Assembly (NCBI GenBank): GCA_951799425.1
Contig: OX637393.1
Location: 4,387,001 to 4,451,000, forward strand
DNA length: 64,000 nucleotides
Source of the DNA: Ilex aquifolium
Taxonomy: Eukaryota; Streptophyta; Magnoliopsida; Aquifoliales; Aquifoliaceae
Direction of reading: 5' to 3'
The position numbers and the translations under genes are program-made. Of the stretch, positions 1 through 12,469 are shown piece after piece; position 1 is the first letter of the stretch; each line of letters opens with the position of its first letter. Below the pieces are notes generated by a model. The model saw only the letters and a list, made by a program, of their open reading frames with translations, was not told the origin of the DNA and did no database searches.

Positions 1-2050
1 ACCCGACTTTCTACCTTGGACGAAATTCGGGTAAGAATAATACACTTGATCGGATAAGGTAGGCCAAGAAATTTTTTTTCTACAAAATATCGAATAAAAA
101 GATAAAATATAATAATTCTTACCGGTAAGATAAAGTGAACATCTCTAATTATGCCTATATGGTTATCTCGTCCTTCTTAATCTAATTACGGTCCGTAATA
201 AAAGAATTCATTAGATTCATTATACATAGACAGGTTAGACCTCTCTCCACTTAATAACTTAATTTGACTTGTCTCATTGAGAGTCGTCTAATACTTTGAA
301 GAATGATAAGAAAACTTTGTTGTTCTGCTTCCGCAAAAGAAACTCGAAAATAAATATCATAACTCATATATGTATGATCTAAACTTTGTAATTTAGATGT
401 TCTAAATTTTATATACGAATTATTAAAAATTCTTACACCACAAGCTTCTGGTAAAAAGCAAGGAATTTAAAAAAGTTGTAGTAATGGAAACTCGAAGAAG
501 TTGATGGTCAAAAGAGTTCAAATGAGACTGTTAAAGGGGCTAATGAATTTGTTGAAACTGATAAGTCCCTCTCCCTCCTGAATCTCAAAAGGATGATGAG
601 AAAGTGATGTCAAGGACTGGTTCTTGTCCACTTGAAGAGGAAAATCTGCATCTTATGCCTGTGCAGCGTATCCTTATGAAGCCAACCCTTGATAGTCCCA
701 TTTCATCACCTCAGTAATGGCACGTAGTGTAATTGTTCATTAATCAGTAAACAAGTGAACTTCACTAAAACTCATAACAATCCAGTCATATGTCAGTTGA
801 AGGACTTGGTCCAGACGAGGCCCAACTTAGAGGCCCAGTTTAATAATATAGACCAGACCCAAGTCACATGTACAACTAAGTCCAGATCCGAAATACAAGC
901 CAACAAAGATCAAATTCATCATCTTGAAAAACTCAGTCTATTAGTGACGGACGTGAGATCTACATCTTAGGAAGTGAATCGGGGTACACATTGCAAGCCT
1001 CAACCACCCCATCCGTTACGCCAACATCACGGAGACACCCAATCCCGTCACAAGGGTGACGCCTTAATCAGGGCTTCCCACGATGACGCGCATCCATCAA
1101 AGTTCGCTCTAGGGCACCATGAAGACTGTACTCCCCCATAAATTATAAGTTCCACCTACACATGAGAGGCATTACACACATCTCAGTATACTACATCTTG
1201 AGTAATATTTTCTGGCCACCGTAGTCATTCCCAGTGGAATAGGTTACCCAGACTGAGCCACCTAATCTTGTCCATGATTGAGCCCTCTTTATTTCATCTT
1301 TGATTAATTTTGTATAAATCTATTTTTGTACATCATTATCAATAATACTAACATAGTGTAATGGTTACGCCTGATATTTAGAGCAATGTTTTGCTTGCAA
1401 TTGAACCTAGGCCAGTGCTCTCCTTTTCAAACTTTTAATTATGAAATGGACCCCTTAGAGGCTTGTGAGACCATGAGTGAGGATGATGGACACAATAGGG
1501 TTGAACCAGAAACATGCTGAGATTCTAAAATGGACTTGATTCTAGATGGAAGAAAGTCAGAAGTGGAAGTATTCAATCAATCAATAGACAAAAGAAAGTG
1601 GAACATGAGGGATCCACCATGCACGAAGCTACGGGAAATGCATTGTAGCATCTCAAGTAAGTGGGATATATGTTTTGAATCTTTAATTTGTTTTTTTTTA
1701 TTTTATATTATAAAAAATTTTAATTAAGGGGTAAAGGGTACTCGTCCTACCCAAACTATTTTTAATATTGAATAAAGGCCCTTGCTCCATTGAGGTTAAA
1801 TTAAAAAAAAAAATTATTATAACCCTTATATTAATTGTGGATCTCATCGAATATTATAAAATATAATAATTACAATGAAATCAAATAATTAAGTCAATTT
1901 TTTATGTTTCAATAACATTATTTTTTGAATATTTGGTGGCACTATACCAAAAAAAAAAATTCGATATCATAAATTTACTTTTATTATTTTTTATTGGATA
2001 AATTCATATTTAGAAGGAAAAAAATGTGTAGTTTTCTAAAAATGAATCCA
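1..2050. other. AT-rich intergenic sequence, no supported gene
   Basis: I find no convincing gene here. Short open stretches (about 755-970 and 1530-1727) have no recognisable domain and no splice context. The 980-1340 part is less AT-rich than its surroundings and reads like a decayed LTR or retroelement remnant, but no paired repeat or target-site duplication is visible in the window. The 1730-2050 part is low-complexity A/T sequence. Confidence 0.5.
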
Positions 2051-2375
2051 TTCGTTATTGATTCAATGTCTACTATGTTATTTGTATAAGATTATTTATA
2101 AATTTATCAAAATTATATATTTATCACATTCAAAAGCACTATTTATATATTTATCACATTTCCAAACGAGAATGGCAATCGCCATTTTAAAAATCAGAAT
2201 CTTTATTTTAACATTATCAAACATAGCACACGTCGAACATACCTGTATCAGTACTCAATACCGGCATTTTACCACAAAATGACAGGGAAAAAGATCAAAG
2301 TTTACAATGACATTATTATCGAAGTTTAAAATGCATAAAACATGAAACGATGTCTCGATTGGCCTTTTTAATACC

Positions 2376-5089
2376 TTAATTTTCACTAAGAAGAACCTCC
2401 TTGATGAGCTTATCAAAGTAGGTATAAGATGACCCCCCAACATCAGTAGCTATTTCTGCCTTGCGTTTCCATTCTTTAGCATTTATCCTCATTTGCTTAC
2501 CTTCCTCCCCTTTCATCATTTCCCTAACTAGCGACGAAACTTCGTCGCGCTTCACGTCGGGATTGATTTCCATCCCCATCGCCCATTTAGTGCAGGCGAT
2601 GCGGCAATTCGTTAGTTGATCAGCATTGAAAGGCCAACAGATCACAGGCACACCACCAACCACAGTTTCAGTCATAGAGTTCCAACCACAATGTGTCAAA
2701 AATGCACCAACAGCAGGATGGCCTAGAACCTTCTCCTGTGCACACCAGCTCACTAGCAATCCTCTATCCTTGATCTCCTCCTGAAATTCTTCAGACAACA
2801 CTGCCTCTCCATCTTTCACGACATCAGGTCTAATAACCCATAAAAATGACTGCTTACTATCCGCAAGCCCCCATGCCAATTCTCGAAAATGCTGGGTCGA
2901 CATCACTGCCACGCATCCATAGTTCACGTACAAAACGGATTCAGGTTCTCTGCTCTCTAGCCAGTCGAAAACTTTTGAGTCCTGCTTCCATAAACTTGAA
3001 TTGAGAGACTCGGATAGGGTTTTAGGGACATGCTTTTGTTCTAGCAAGGAAAGAGGCCCAATTGGATAAATGTTTGGAAAATTGAATTTAGAAACGACAG
3101 CTTGTAAGGCTTCATGCTCAAGTTCCTCAAAGTTGTTGAAAATTATAGCACGAGATTTCAGACAATCCTCTGTTTCTAGTCTCATAAAATGGAACATGAT
3201 GTCATTGGGATTGGTTGTTTGGAAAAAGCTTGGAATGTCCCTCAGGCGTATATTGGACAAACCAGTGACCCAATCAATAGGGGTATCAAGAGTTCCATCA
3301 GTAAGATAGTCGTCATCTGCAAAACAAACGGATTAATTTGTTCCAAGATATTTACCACAAAAAAAAAAAAAAAAAAAGATTACCAAATAAAATGAAAATG
3401 TACATACAAGAAACAAAGAACCTTGGATAGAACCCAAAGCAAATAAATCTTAAGGAATTTAATTCTAAAAAAGTAGACTCTAAATGGAATTTGGATTGAT
3501 TTAGAGGCAATTCTCAAGAGTTTCCGGTCCTATAATAATGGTTTAAAGTCACGGCATCAAAAATGATTGTGGAGGGCACAGGCACTGAATACGCACATTT
3601 TGCTATATATAGGGTTCAAAACATTCTGAAAAATACAAGAAAAGCCTAGAAAAAATTAAAGAATATAATGATAACATTGTATTTGCTTGATGACACCATT
3701 TACTCTTACGAAATTTTAGCTAAATGGAAGTTAGTGGTATTATCGGACATGTCTGGAATATAAAATTAAAATTAGCAATTGAATAATTAATATACATAGA
3801 CTTCAAACATACGAAAAATATATTTAATTAAATCAAATAGACACAAACAATCAACTGATTTATTGTAAGAAAAAAAAAACACAATCTTAGGAAAAAGCAA
3901 TTGACTTTCTCATTATCTTATAAACGGCATGTAACTATAATCCAACGATTGAGAAGATGGACTTTGGACTCAATATATAGCCCGAAATCAATGGATTTTT
4001 GTGATTTTTAAAGGGGTTTGCGACTGGGTTTTGATTTCTGGATGCTTGGCATGTGACGGGTTTTGATTTTTGTGATCTTGTTGGAATTTTTTGTTGAATC
4101 AAATGACTTTCTTTTATCACCCGTTTCATCTCCTTGGTTTCTTCATATTTTTGTGCTATAAAATTTTGCGATTCAAATTGTTATGCTAGATCTGTCTTCT
4201 TACCCAACCTTTTTTGGCTTAGATCTAGGGTTTTTTTTAGCATAGATCTGTTTTTCCACAGATCTAGGCTTTTTTTTAGAATATATTTATTTTTTTTCCC
4301 AGATATCTAGTGTTTTTCTTCATAGATCTGGGTTTTTTTTTTGCATATATCTATTTTCGGATTTTCCTGTGTGAAGTTTTAGCATGAAGGCGGGGATGGG
4401 AATTAGAATTTACCCTATCTTGTTAATGGGATAGGGATTAAAACTTGTCTCGTTAACGGATTTTTTTGAAGTGGGTATGGAGGTGGAGAATACTCTCCGC
4501 CCCTGCCCACTGCCATACCTAGGTATGAGATACAATCAATAGAGCAAAAGAATTAGTGCAGTAGTTACTTACTTTTGAATGGAAAAATCCCTCTTTTGAT
4601 GAGTTCAGAGTAATGCAAATACCCAATGTAGGAGAACGCAGAAGAAGTAAATAATGAAACCCCAGGAAGATCCAAAGCCTCAGCAGCTCTAATAGCAAAG
4701 TTCATAACTCCATCAGCAATTACGCAGGTAACAGGAGGCACATCAGGAGGAGAAGCATTACTATTAAGCCTCTCCAAGAGCTCTTTGAAAGGACCCAAAC
4801 AATTCTTTCTTAATGAATCACATACCAAAGGGACATCTTGTGTTGCATTTGGATTTGATGGTGGGGGTGTTCCGTCAGGTATAGTCTCAAACCTGAAATC
4901 AGGGAAACCCTTCACAGAATCAGGGCCATTTGATCGGATTAAACGGCTGAGATTGAACTCTGTGTGGACAAAAGTGATATAGAAGCCTCTCGAATGCAAG
5001 AGCTTGGCAAGTCTCATAACAGGGTTAACATGGCCTTGTGCTGGCCATGGAACCATAACAGCATGAGGCTTTGTTGTGCTCTTTTCCAT
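2376..5089 (-). CDS. UDP-glycosyltransferase, UGT85A type (copy 1)
   Basis: Family-1 glycosyltransferase (GT1), cytosolic, moving glucose from UDP-glucose to a small hydrophobic acceptor. The UGT85A group includes enzymes for iridoid aglycones (7-deoxyloganetin), cyanohydrins, volatile alcohols and cytokinins; the acceptor cannot be read from sequence. Two exons: 5089-4573 and 3316-2376, joined by a phase-1 GT-AG intron (donor GTAAGT, acceptor TTTTGCAG), giving 485 residues, normal for the family. The catalytic His is at residue 20 (PAQGHVNP), its Asp partner at 126 (VIADG), and the PSPG box at 363-406 starts WCAQ and ends ADQ. The open frame runs upstream to 5131, but only through a TTG; the first ATG is at 5089, about 50 bp below a TATA box. 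Relative to copy 2, the end of the PSPG box reads FNADQL instead of FFADQQ. No stops or frameshifts. Confidence 0.93.
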
Positions 5090-5138
5090 TTTGGCTCCAA
5101 GCTCTTGTTTGTTGTACTCTCCCCTGCCCAATGTGTGG

Positions 5139-5150
5139 TATATATATATA
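5139..5150 (-). promoter_or_regulatory. TATA box of UGT copy 1
   Basis: On the minus strand a TATATATATATA run lies about 50 bp upstream of the 5089 ATG. This leaves room for a 5' UTR of roughly 20-30 nt and supports the 5089 start over the upstream TTG. The equivalent position in copy 2 has a similar box. Confidence 0.6.
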
Positions 5151-5374
5151 CAAGGAAACTGAAGAGCTGAAGGAGAAGGATGGAAGAGGAATAGGTGAGT
5201 GTGATATGGTTGGGATAGAATAATGATGGAGCATCGGAATAAAATAAATTAAAGTAAAAGAAGAAGAAAGAATATAAAAGAGCAAGATTTTTTATATTTT
5301 TTTGGGCTTTTCTCACTTTGCATTTATTCCAAATTCTCTATTTTATATACTCAAAGATTAAATTTGGGTGAACA

Positions 5375-5705
5375 GTATTTTTCATCATTAAAATATATAT
5401 TTTTAATCAATTTAATCTTCATTGTATTAAATTTATCAATTTAGACCTTAAAGTATTCAATTTATGTCAATTTGGTCCTCCATAGATGAATTGTTAAGTT
5501 TTTTAACGGAATAATCACGTATTGGACACATGATGTAGTCTAAAAAAAGGACACGTGGTCACTATCGTTAAAAAATTTAACGGTCCATCTATGTAGGGAC
5601 CAAATTGACACGAATTGAATATTTTAGAAACCAAATTGATAAAATTAATATAATAAGGACTAAACTGATAAAAAATGTATACTTAAGTTTAAAGATCAAA
5701 AGTGT
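5375..5705. mobile_element. Fold-back MITE, about 330 bp
   Basis: Two inverted arms of roughly 135 bp (about 5375-5513 and 5565-5703) pair with each other. Both contain CAATTTGGTCC and TTAACG-type motifs around a short centre. The same element is at 56906-57232, so it predates the duplication. No coding capacity. Confidence 0.7.
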
Positions 5706-6897
5706 TATAAACTCAATAAATTTTTTATACCTTCAATATATCAAAAATATTATAATATAATCTTTCTGTTAGCTTCTGTTTTTTTTTTTGGTAAAAAGTC
5801 AATTCATTAATACTGACGAAAAACTAACGTAGATGTTACATTATAAAATTTTTAATACATTGATGGTACAATGTGAAAATTTTAATTTTTGAGAGTATAA
5901 AGTAAAAAAATTAAAATCTTGTAGGATAGAAAGTATAATTTGACATTATTTTTTTCCAAAGATAGAAAGAGTATAAGAAGCAGGTGATGGGACTGGAAAA
6001 GCAGTGGATGTCGTTTTCTAGTGAGTTTCAACAACTAGTAGTGGGTGTCGTGTTCAAGTGAATTTCAACGATTATTTCTAATTTCATCTGCATTTGAATT
6101 TTATTTTCATTTTCATTGATTTCATTTCTCATTTCATCTGCATTTGAATATCAGTTTCATTTTCATTTCATTTCTCATTTCATCTGCATTTGAATTTCAT
6201 TTCCTTTTCATTTCTATCTTTCTATTTCCGCCATGCAAACATCCTTTGTCAAATGGTCACACTGGACTGGACCCTCAGGGCGGATGCAAATCTTCTGACG
6301 TGGGGGCAATTATGTCAAAAACTCAAGGGTAAAATGACCAATACATAAAAATAAAACTGAATTCTCTATTTTGCCCTCCGCTGATTTTTTTTTTATTTTT
6401 TGCCCTTTATCATCCATTTTGCCCCCGCTGAATTCATCATTTAGTAACAAATATCATTAACTGCTTACTTTTTATATTTTTTTCTTGAAAATTAATACCC
6501 CTTTATTTATACATTTTACACTCTTGTATGTTTAAACAACAATTATTGGAGTTATTTGATTGTCGCATAAAAGAGACCAAGGCTGACAATCGTGTTGAGT
6601 TTTGCGAACTCGAACCTTGTCTGTTAAACTCGAACTTAGTTCGGCTTGTTTTGAAAACGAGTCTAGTCCGAATAGCTCGACTATGTTACACATAAACAAG
6701 TCAAGTTTTTTAGACTCGTTTTCTAAACTAATCTAAAAAATTGTTCAAACTCAACTTGTATAGTTCAAATCGAATCATATTCAAGTCGAATCCGAATAAC
6801 TAGACTCAATTATCGGCCTTAAAAGAGAAAGAGATCAGACGATAGGTCTTTGTTTTTAATTATAGGGGGTTATCCCTACGAGAAACGTGCCTACTTA

Positions 6898-7620
6898 GAG
6901 CAACTCCAAGGGGCTATGTAAACCCACCCTTTTAGCTATTTTAGATAATCTCTTCCCAAAATATTGCTCCAACGGACTAGCTATTGGGCTATCTAAAATA
7001 GATAAGCCCATTTTCACTTGGTCGATGTAGCTAGCGCTTCTCCCTCGTTGCCCTCTCTCTCTCTCTCTCTCTCACTGATCGACAAGCTTCATCGCAACCT
7101 TCATAGAGACGTAGCTTCATCGCAGATCGACACAGGTTCCACCGATATTCAGCACACAGGCTCCACCGATATTCAGCACAGCTCCACCGAGTCCACCGAA
7201 GGCTCCATCGACTTCAAGGTATGGTTTCATACATACATTCAGATCTCCAAAAAATCTCTGGGTATTTGTTTGATGGGTATTGATGCTCCAACGGACATAC
7301 ATTAATGGGTATTTGTTTGATGTTTTGCCTGATTGGGTATTTGTTTGATGGGTTTACCTAATTTGTGATTTTTGTATTGTTGATCATTTGTTTGTATCAG
7401 TTTACTTGATTTGTTTATAATTTTCAAGGGAGCTTGATGACTGTCATTCGAATGTTTGTGGAGACACTGCTAAAGCCCAATGCTTGTTCTTGTTCAAACA
7501 GCCATATGCTAAAGTAGATAGCTTGTTGGAGTGAGTTTGAAAAAGTGGGTAGCTAAAGTAGATAACGGAATAAAAAAATATAATTTGGCTAGCTAGTTTA
7601 CATAGCCTCCTTGGAGTTGC
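6898..7620. mobile_element. Non-autonomous TIR transposon present only in copy 1
   Basis: The ends are inverted repeats sharing GCAACTCCAAGG and GGCTATGTAAAC. The paralogous sequence near 59040 and the relic at 28266-28279 lack the element and read straight through (TATATGGATGCAAAT). Here a few bases of that site are missing, so a clean target duplication is not visible. Inside are a short CT run (about 7047-7072) and a small tandem repeat of CCACCGATATTCAGCACA (about 7140-7190). No transposase is encoded. Superfamily is unassigned. Confidence 0.75.
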
Positions 7621-8845
7621 AAATTGACAAAAAAAGTACTAAAAGCATGGTCCAACTAAACAAAGGTTGAGATTGAACATCCTTTTTTTTTTTTGTGGAG
7701 GAGAGAGTTTGAAGTATATCTTTGCATTCGATTTCGAGAGTTTTCTAAATTATACGAACTATTTATTTTATACCTCACAAAAAAATTAATTGATTTTGTA
7801 GATTTGGTTTGTTAAATTCATAACAAAAAATTACTAAAATTAAAGGGCTAATTACAGGAAAAAAAATCACAAACTTTAACGCTTATTTCTATTTTAGCCA
7901 AACCTTTAATTTTAACAATTCCATGTATGTAACAATTGTAGCATCTGTTATGTTATGTCCACATTTTTCGTTAAACTTTTGTACTGGTTATGAAAAAATC
8001 ACATTCTTTATGATTTGTTTCAATTTAGCTTGTTATTACATTTTTCATTAAATTTTCATTTATAATTGTCATTTTAAGAGCAAATGAAGATTGAGCTAAA
8101 TTTTTTTCTTTCATATTAAACTATAGCGATAGCCCGTGTCTAAAGGCATTATGCAATTTAAAAAAATATTAATATTGATCTGGACACACACTCAGTTGAA
8201 AGTCTAAACTACATCCTTAGCATGTCCACATTTTGCGTACATGTTCAAATGTCAATTTCATGAGATTTACAAACTTATGTCATTAAAAGAAATGGTTGTG
8301 CCAAAAAATCACGATGTTATTCTAAACAAAAAAATATATCAACTTGTCTAGATAATTATTATATAAAACACTAAGTGCACAATCCATCATCTATAAAATA
8401 TTAATTATACAAATATACTGAGAACCCCGCATGTCATTCTTTATGTTTAATTGCACCAATCCAATTAATTTATGTTTCCTATTCTAAATCTAGATTCACA
8501 AATCAATCTGTGTTGTCTATACAAAAGACCAAGCAAAATGGATGTGATTAAAAAAAATGCTCTCTTTATGCATCTAAAGCAATTGAAACTTAGGGGTCGT
8601 TTAGTAACGTTTTCGTTTTCGCGTCTTCAAAACAATCAAAAACAGAGACAATTTTTGTCTGTGTTTTGTGGTAAACACTGAAACAGAAAACATGTTTGAG
8701 AGTCATTTGTGTCTATCAAATTATGAGAATAAAAATAAAAAATATGTTTGGTAACTATTTCAAATTTTTTTTAAAGAAAGAAATTTTATTGAATGAATCG
8801 GAGAATTTTACACGAATCAAAAAAAGGGAAGATAGATTTCAATCC

Positions 8846-9119
8846 CCATTTTTGATATCCTTGACTTTGTACTCTTCAAACTTAACCATGTCCTTGGAGA
8901 AACCCAATGGGTTGAAAGCTCCACCGGGTACTTCTTCTCGGGGTCTTTCTCCATGCTTCTTTGGTGCTCGACGAAGGCAATGGCAAGGAATTCAATGACC
9001 AAAATGGTGGGAAGGGTGCCCCAAGGGACTGGGTTCCCCAGATAGGTGGCTTGTCCCCCATGTACAGCTGCCCACTCTTGTGCCTTTACCCAGTTGCCCA
9101 AACCCAATGCCTCTGGTAC
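8846..9119 (-). pseudogene. Lhca1 (PSI light-harvesting chlorophyll a/b protein) exon fragment
   Basis: The minus strand encodes a stretch characteristic of the middle of Lhca1, the photosystem I antenna protein: [16 protein letters not shown], then [19 protein letters not shown], then [22 protein letters not shown] one-base loss near 8922-8926, just after EKKYP, shifts the frame; the following bases encode the expected NPLGFSKD and KFEEYKVK in another frame. The first and last parts of the roughly 240-residue protein are absent, as is any transit peptide. It is a captured or duplicated fragment, not a functional antenna gene. Confidence 0.85.
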
Positions 9120-9975
9120 GCTCAATTTTTCATATGGGAACAATTTGTTCACTTACACAATTAATCAAACATATTATCAACATTCTAAATAACATACATA
9201 CACTCAATCAAAACATACATACACACATATAGGGACCAAGAACAGCAACTGCACTATATGAAAGCTTGAAAAAGTGACGGGGCTAAAAATAAAATTGCGT
9301 GGTACAACTATTTTCTCAAAAATTGTGAAACGGTCTATAAAAATTTTCAGTCTCATACAACTTCTATCACACAATAAAACGATATAAATTACTTCTAAAT
9401 CAATGTCTATTCCAATAAACCAACAAAAATCACATTACAATTACATAGAAATTACCACCAATGAGAAAGGGTTTATCTTCACAACCTCTATAATAATCTC
9501 TGGTAGCCCTAAATCTGCACAACATTAACCGAATTAATAATTTACTCAGTGTTAATTGTTCCCAAAAAATAGAGTCAATCCTAAATCTCAAATGCATGAA
9601 GGAGATAAAATTTTCATGCAAATTAATTAGGGGAATGAATGAGTCAATTTTCAAAAAATTTACTAGGGAAAATGAATGAGGGTTATTAATTGGGTGCAAT
9701 TGCCAAACAAAAATTATTTTTAGTATTAACCAAACCAAGTATCAAAATTATGCACTATTACTTCAAGATTTGTCTATAACGCGCTCTTTTGTAAACAAAT
9801 GTAGTAAGAGAAAAGAATATGTTATGTTCCAAAGCAATGTAAATTAAAGTAAAAAAAAAAATGAAACTACATTTCTTCGGAGTATTTCATCGAACAAATT
9901 ACATGCATCAACTAAAAGTTTTGATTTTACCTAAATGTATGGTAACAAAAAAAGAAAATCCATGCAAATAAATTT

Positions 9976-10404
9976 AAGGGTAAAATATTTTTTTGTCCCT
10001 AAAGTATGCATTTAGTCTTTATTTGGTTCCCAATCTTTCAATTGTATCTATTTAGTCTCTAAGGTTTTTAATTTGTGTCTAAGTGGTCCAATTCCAAACA
10101 CTGTCAGAAAATCATTGACAGTTCTGATCACGTATCAATCACGTGGTTTCTAATTTTGTGTCTATTTAGTCCATAAAGTTCTTAATTTATGTATATTTAA
10201 TCCCTAAAGTGCTTAATTTGTGTATATTTGATCTAATGTGATCGGCGCGTGACCAGAGCTATTAACGAATTTTGTATGTAAGTTTAGGATTGAACTACGT
10301 AGATATAAATTAGAAATCATAGGGACCAAATAGACAGAATTGAAAGATTGAGACCAAATAGATACTACGCGCTCAATTTGAGGAATAAGTGTATTTTACC
10401 CTAA
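9976..10404. mobile_element. Long-arm fold-back MITE (copy a)
   Basis: Starts TTAAGGGTAAAATA and ends TATTTTACCCTAA; the arms continue inward as imperfect inverted repeats carrying TTTAGTC and GGGACCAAATAGA motifs. Two further copies (15873-16302 and 61276-61704) lie at the same relative position of duplicated segments. Non-coding. Confidence 0.7.
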
Positions 10405-10456
10405 GTTCAAACATATTCCTCTCGTCAGGACATTTTTATGCAAACTAATTGGTGCA

Positions 10457-10473
10457 CACGTGCGTTGCACGTG
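10457..10473 (-). repeat. CACGTGC hairpin of a second Helitron family (degenerate end)
   Basis: Perfect 7-bp stem CACGTGC/GCACGTG with a 3-nt loop. On the minus strand it is followed by TGCACCAATTAG, close to the TGCACTAACTAG terminus of the intact Helitron ending at 42396. The terminal CTAG is degraded here. Equivalent hairpins occur at 16355-16371 and 61757-61773. Confidence 0.5.
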
Positions 10474-10706
10474 AACTATGTTAAAGTATTATTTTTGTTT
10501 TGAGTGGTTTAAGATTTATACTCTTCAAATATAACTCATATCTCAACTTGGTTCTTGAAATTCCAATTGGAACAATTAAATCCTCAATGTTTAATTGATT
10601 TCAATACACCATAATAATATTTTTCAATTTTTTATTTTTGATATTTCAAATTTAAAATAAAGATTTTGTTGTTGAATTGGATCTCGACATGATATCAGAC
10701 ATAATA

Positions 10707-11143
10707 TCTATATAATAAAATAACTAATTTTGTTTGTCTAGAGCTTTTCGCGGCTCAAATTATTTTGAGATTGTTGATCCGACGATCTTAATTGATCCTT
10801 GAATTTCTTTTCCGCCCATGACTTTTTCAAAATTCAGTAGGACTCCCTTAACCAAAATCTAGTAGAACTCTCATCCCCTAAGACTCTCGGACTCTCCCCA
10901 TAAAGATTGTTTTCCATATTTTCTTTCAAATTTTGGATGCTGGAAGCTTTTGAATTTGACTACACCTTCGTTCAAGGCGATTCCTCTCCTTTCCTTATCT
11001 CCTCTGCCCATCTCTTTTACACCAATTCCTCTCTCATTTCCCCAAATCTCTCTCTCTTATATGTTGTGCCTCTTTCTCTTGGATGAAGCACCCGACGATA
11101 GGCAGTGAAGTATTCAACGACGGGTAATCTCCGAACCTTTCTA

Positions 11144-11216
<73 letters not shown>

Positions 11217-12468
11217 AGGCGTGGACACCCACCTGCAACCACCATCCTTCATTACCTCTTTCTCTCTCTCACACACAACCCCCATTTGCCACCCCCACGC
11301 ACAACCACAACCTATAGTACGCTCAGCTCCTCCTATCTGCCAACACACACACAACCTCCCTCTACCCCCATCACCCGTCTTTCTCTATCTCCACCCGCAG
11401 CTCACCCACCACTCCTCCCCACGCACAGCCACACCTCCACCGCGCTCCACCCTCCCCCTCCCCCTCCCCCCCCCCCCCCCAAACACCCACCCACCCACTC
11501 ATTTGTTAAAATGACGCACTTCAACTGTTTGTTAAAATGCCTTACGCAAGCCGCTTTCAACCGCCACACCAGGGCGCATATCAACTGTAAAATGGCATTC
11601 GATTTTAATTTTTTGAAAGCTTTTTACAACGTTTGTCTTCTTCATTTCTTGCTCCGATTTGAATATCTGTAAGTTCGAGTTAAATTTTATTTTATTTAGC
11701 TCTATTTTTAGAGTAATGTAATGACATAGTTATGAGTTTTATTCAGTAATTTTTTGAGGAATCTGTGTGTTTGTTATGGGTTTGTTTGATTGTTGATAAA
11801 GGTTTTGGGTTTGACAATTTTTTGGATTTGAAGGTGATTTCCATGAATTGGCTTAATTAATGTACTTATTTGTGTTATTAATGAATGATTATACATTAGA
11901 AAGTCTAGAAAAAGTTTCGACGCCTTCAGTGGACTGTTTTGCGATGCCTCAAAGTTGTCTTGGTAGGTAATTTATATCCTGTTCTATTGTTTATGTTTCA
12001 GCCATGTATTTAATATATTTTATAGTACCAGAATCTGCAAAGAAAGGTTCCATATAGTTTACGGGTCATCAATTTATACGTTATAGCATTTTGCTTTTTA
12101 CTTTTAACTTATAACGACTCAACTTTGATAGTTTATGACCAATAGAAGCGGGAAGAAGGGGGTTGTGCGAAGATAAATGTAAAATCTCCCACTGGCCATG
12201 AAAATTTGATCAATATTCTCTCTTGACTTCATTTTTAAACTTTTCATAATCCCTTTTATTTTTCAATTTTTTTTAGTGATACTAATTATTTCATAATCTA
12301 TTTTTCAAGTGCAAATTGATGGCACCTCAAGTGTAGTAATTGTACCAACTGGAATAGGTATATAAATCATGCGATATATTAACTACTATTGTTTGCTTTT
12401 CAACAGATTCAATCCGAATGAAAATATTTTTATGTTACATAGTGCCTTCAGGCACGGGTAATAACTAG
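10707..12468 (+). mobile_element. Non-autonomous Helitron, about 1.76 kb
   Basis: Starts TCTATATAATAAAATAGCTA after an A. It ends with a hairpin GTGCCT-TC-AGGCAC (12442-12455), then GGGTAATAA and CTAG before a T, which is the Helitron 3' signature. A conserved subterminal block, GCTTTTCGCGGCTCA, is shared with at least five other places in the window. There is no Rep/helicase frame. The interior has a CT microsatellite and a C-rich tract (about 11430-11480). A truncated paralogue starts at 62007. Confidence 0.85.
11149..11215. repeat. (CT)n microsatellite
   Basis: About 33 uninterrupted CT repeats inside the Helitron. The reading frames crossing it (Ser-Leu or Arg-Glu repeats) are artefacts. 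In the paralogue at 62447-62480 the tract is partly inverted. Confidence 0.95.
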
Positions 12469-12469
12469 T

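Larger units (their letters stand above)
5090..12440. repeat. UGT upstream segment, duplicated at 56439-63697
   Basis: This stretch is nearly collinear with 56439-63697. Both hold the same order: UGT promoter, fold-back MITE, ATTTCATCTGCATTTGAAT-rich tandem repeats (about 6070-6230), a GAACTCGAA-rich block (about 6590-6820), an Lhca1 fragment, a long-arm MITE and a Helitron. Differences are discrete insertions or deletions noted in separate entries. With the UGT genes this defines a tandem duplication of more than 10 kb. No other gene is supported in the intervening sequence. Confidence 0.9.

Noticed and set aside
5090..5131. Upstream extension of UGT copy 1 (and of copy 2 to 56480)
   Set aside because: The extension begins with TTG, not ATG, lies immediately after the TATA box and has no family similarity.
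10443..10706. A complete minus-strand Helitron ending at the CACGTGC hairpin
   Set aside because: The terminal CTRR is degraded and no matching 5' TC end could be placed, so only the hairpin is annotated.
11017..11672. Open frames with Ser-Leu, Arg-Glu and Pro-Thr repeats (also 62295-62939)
   Set aside because: They cross a CT microsatellite and C-rich tract inside a Helitron and differ by frameshifts between the two copies.
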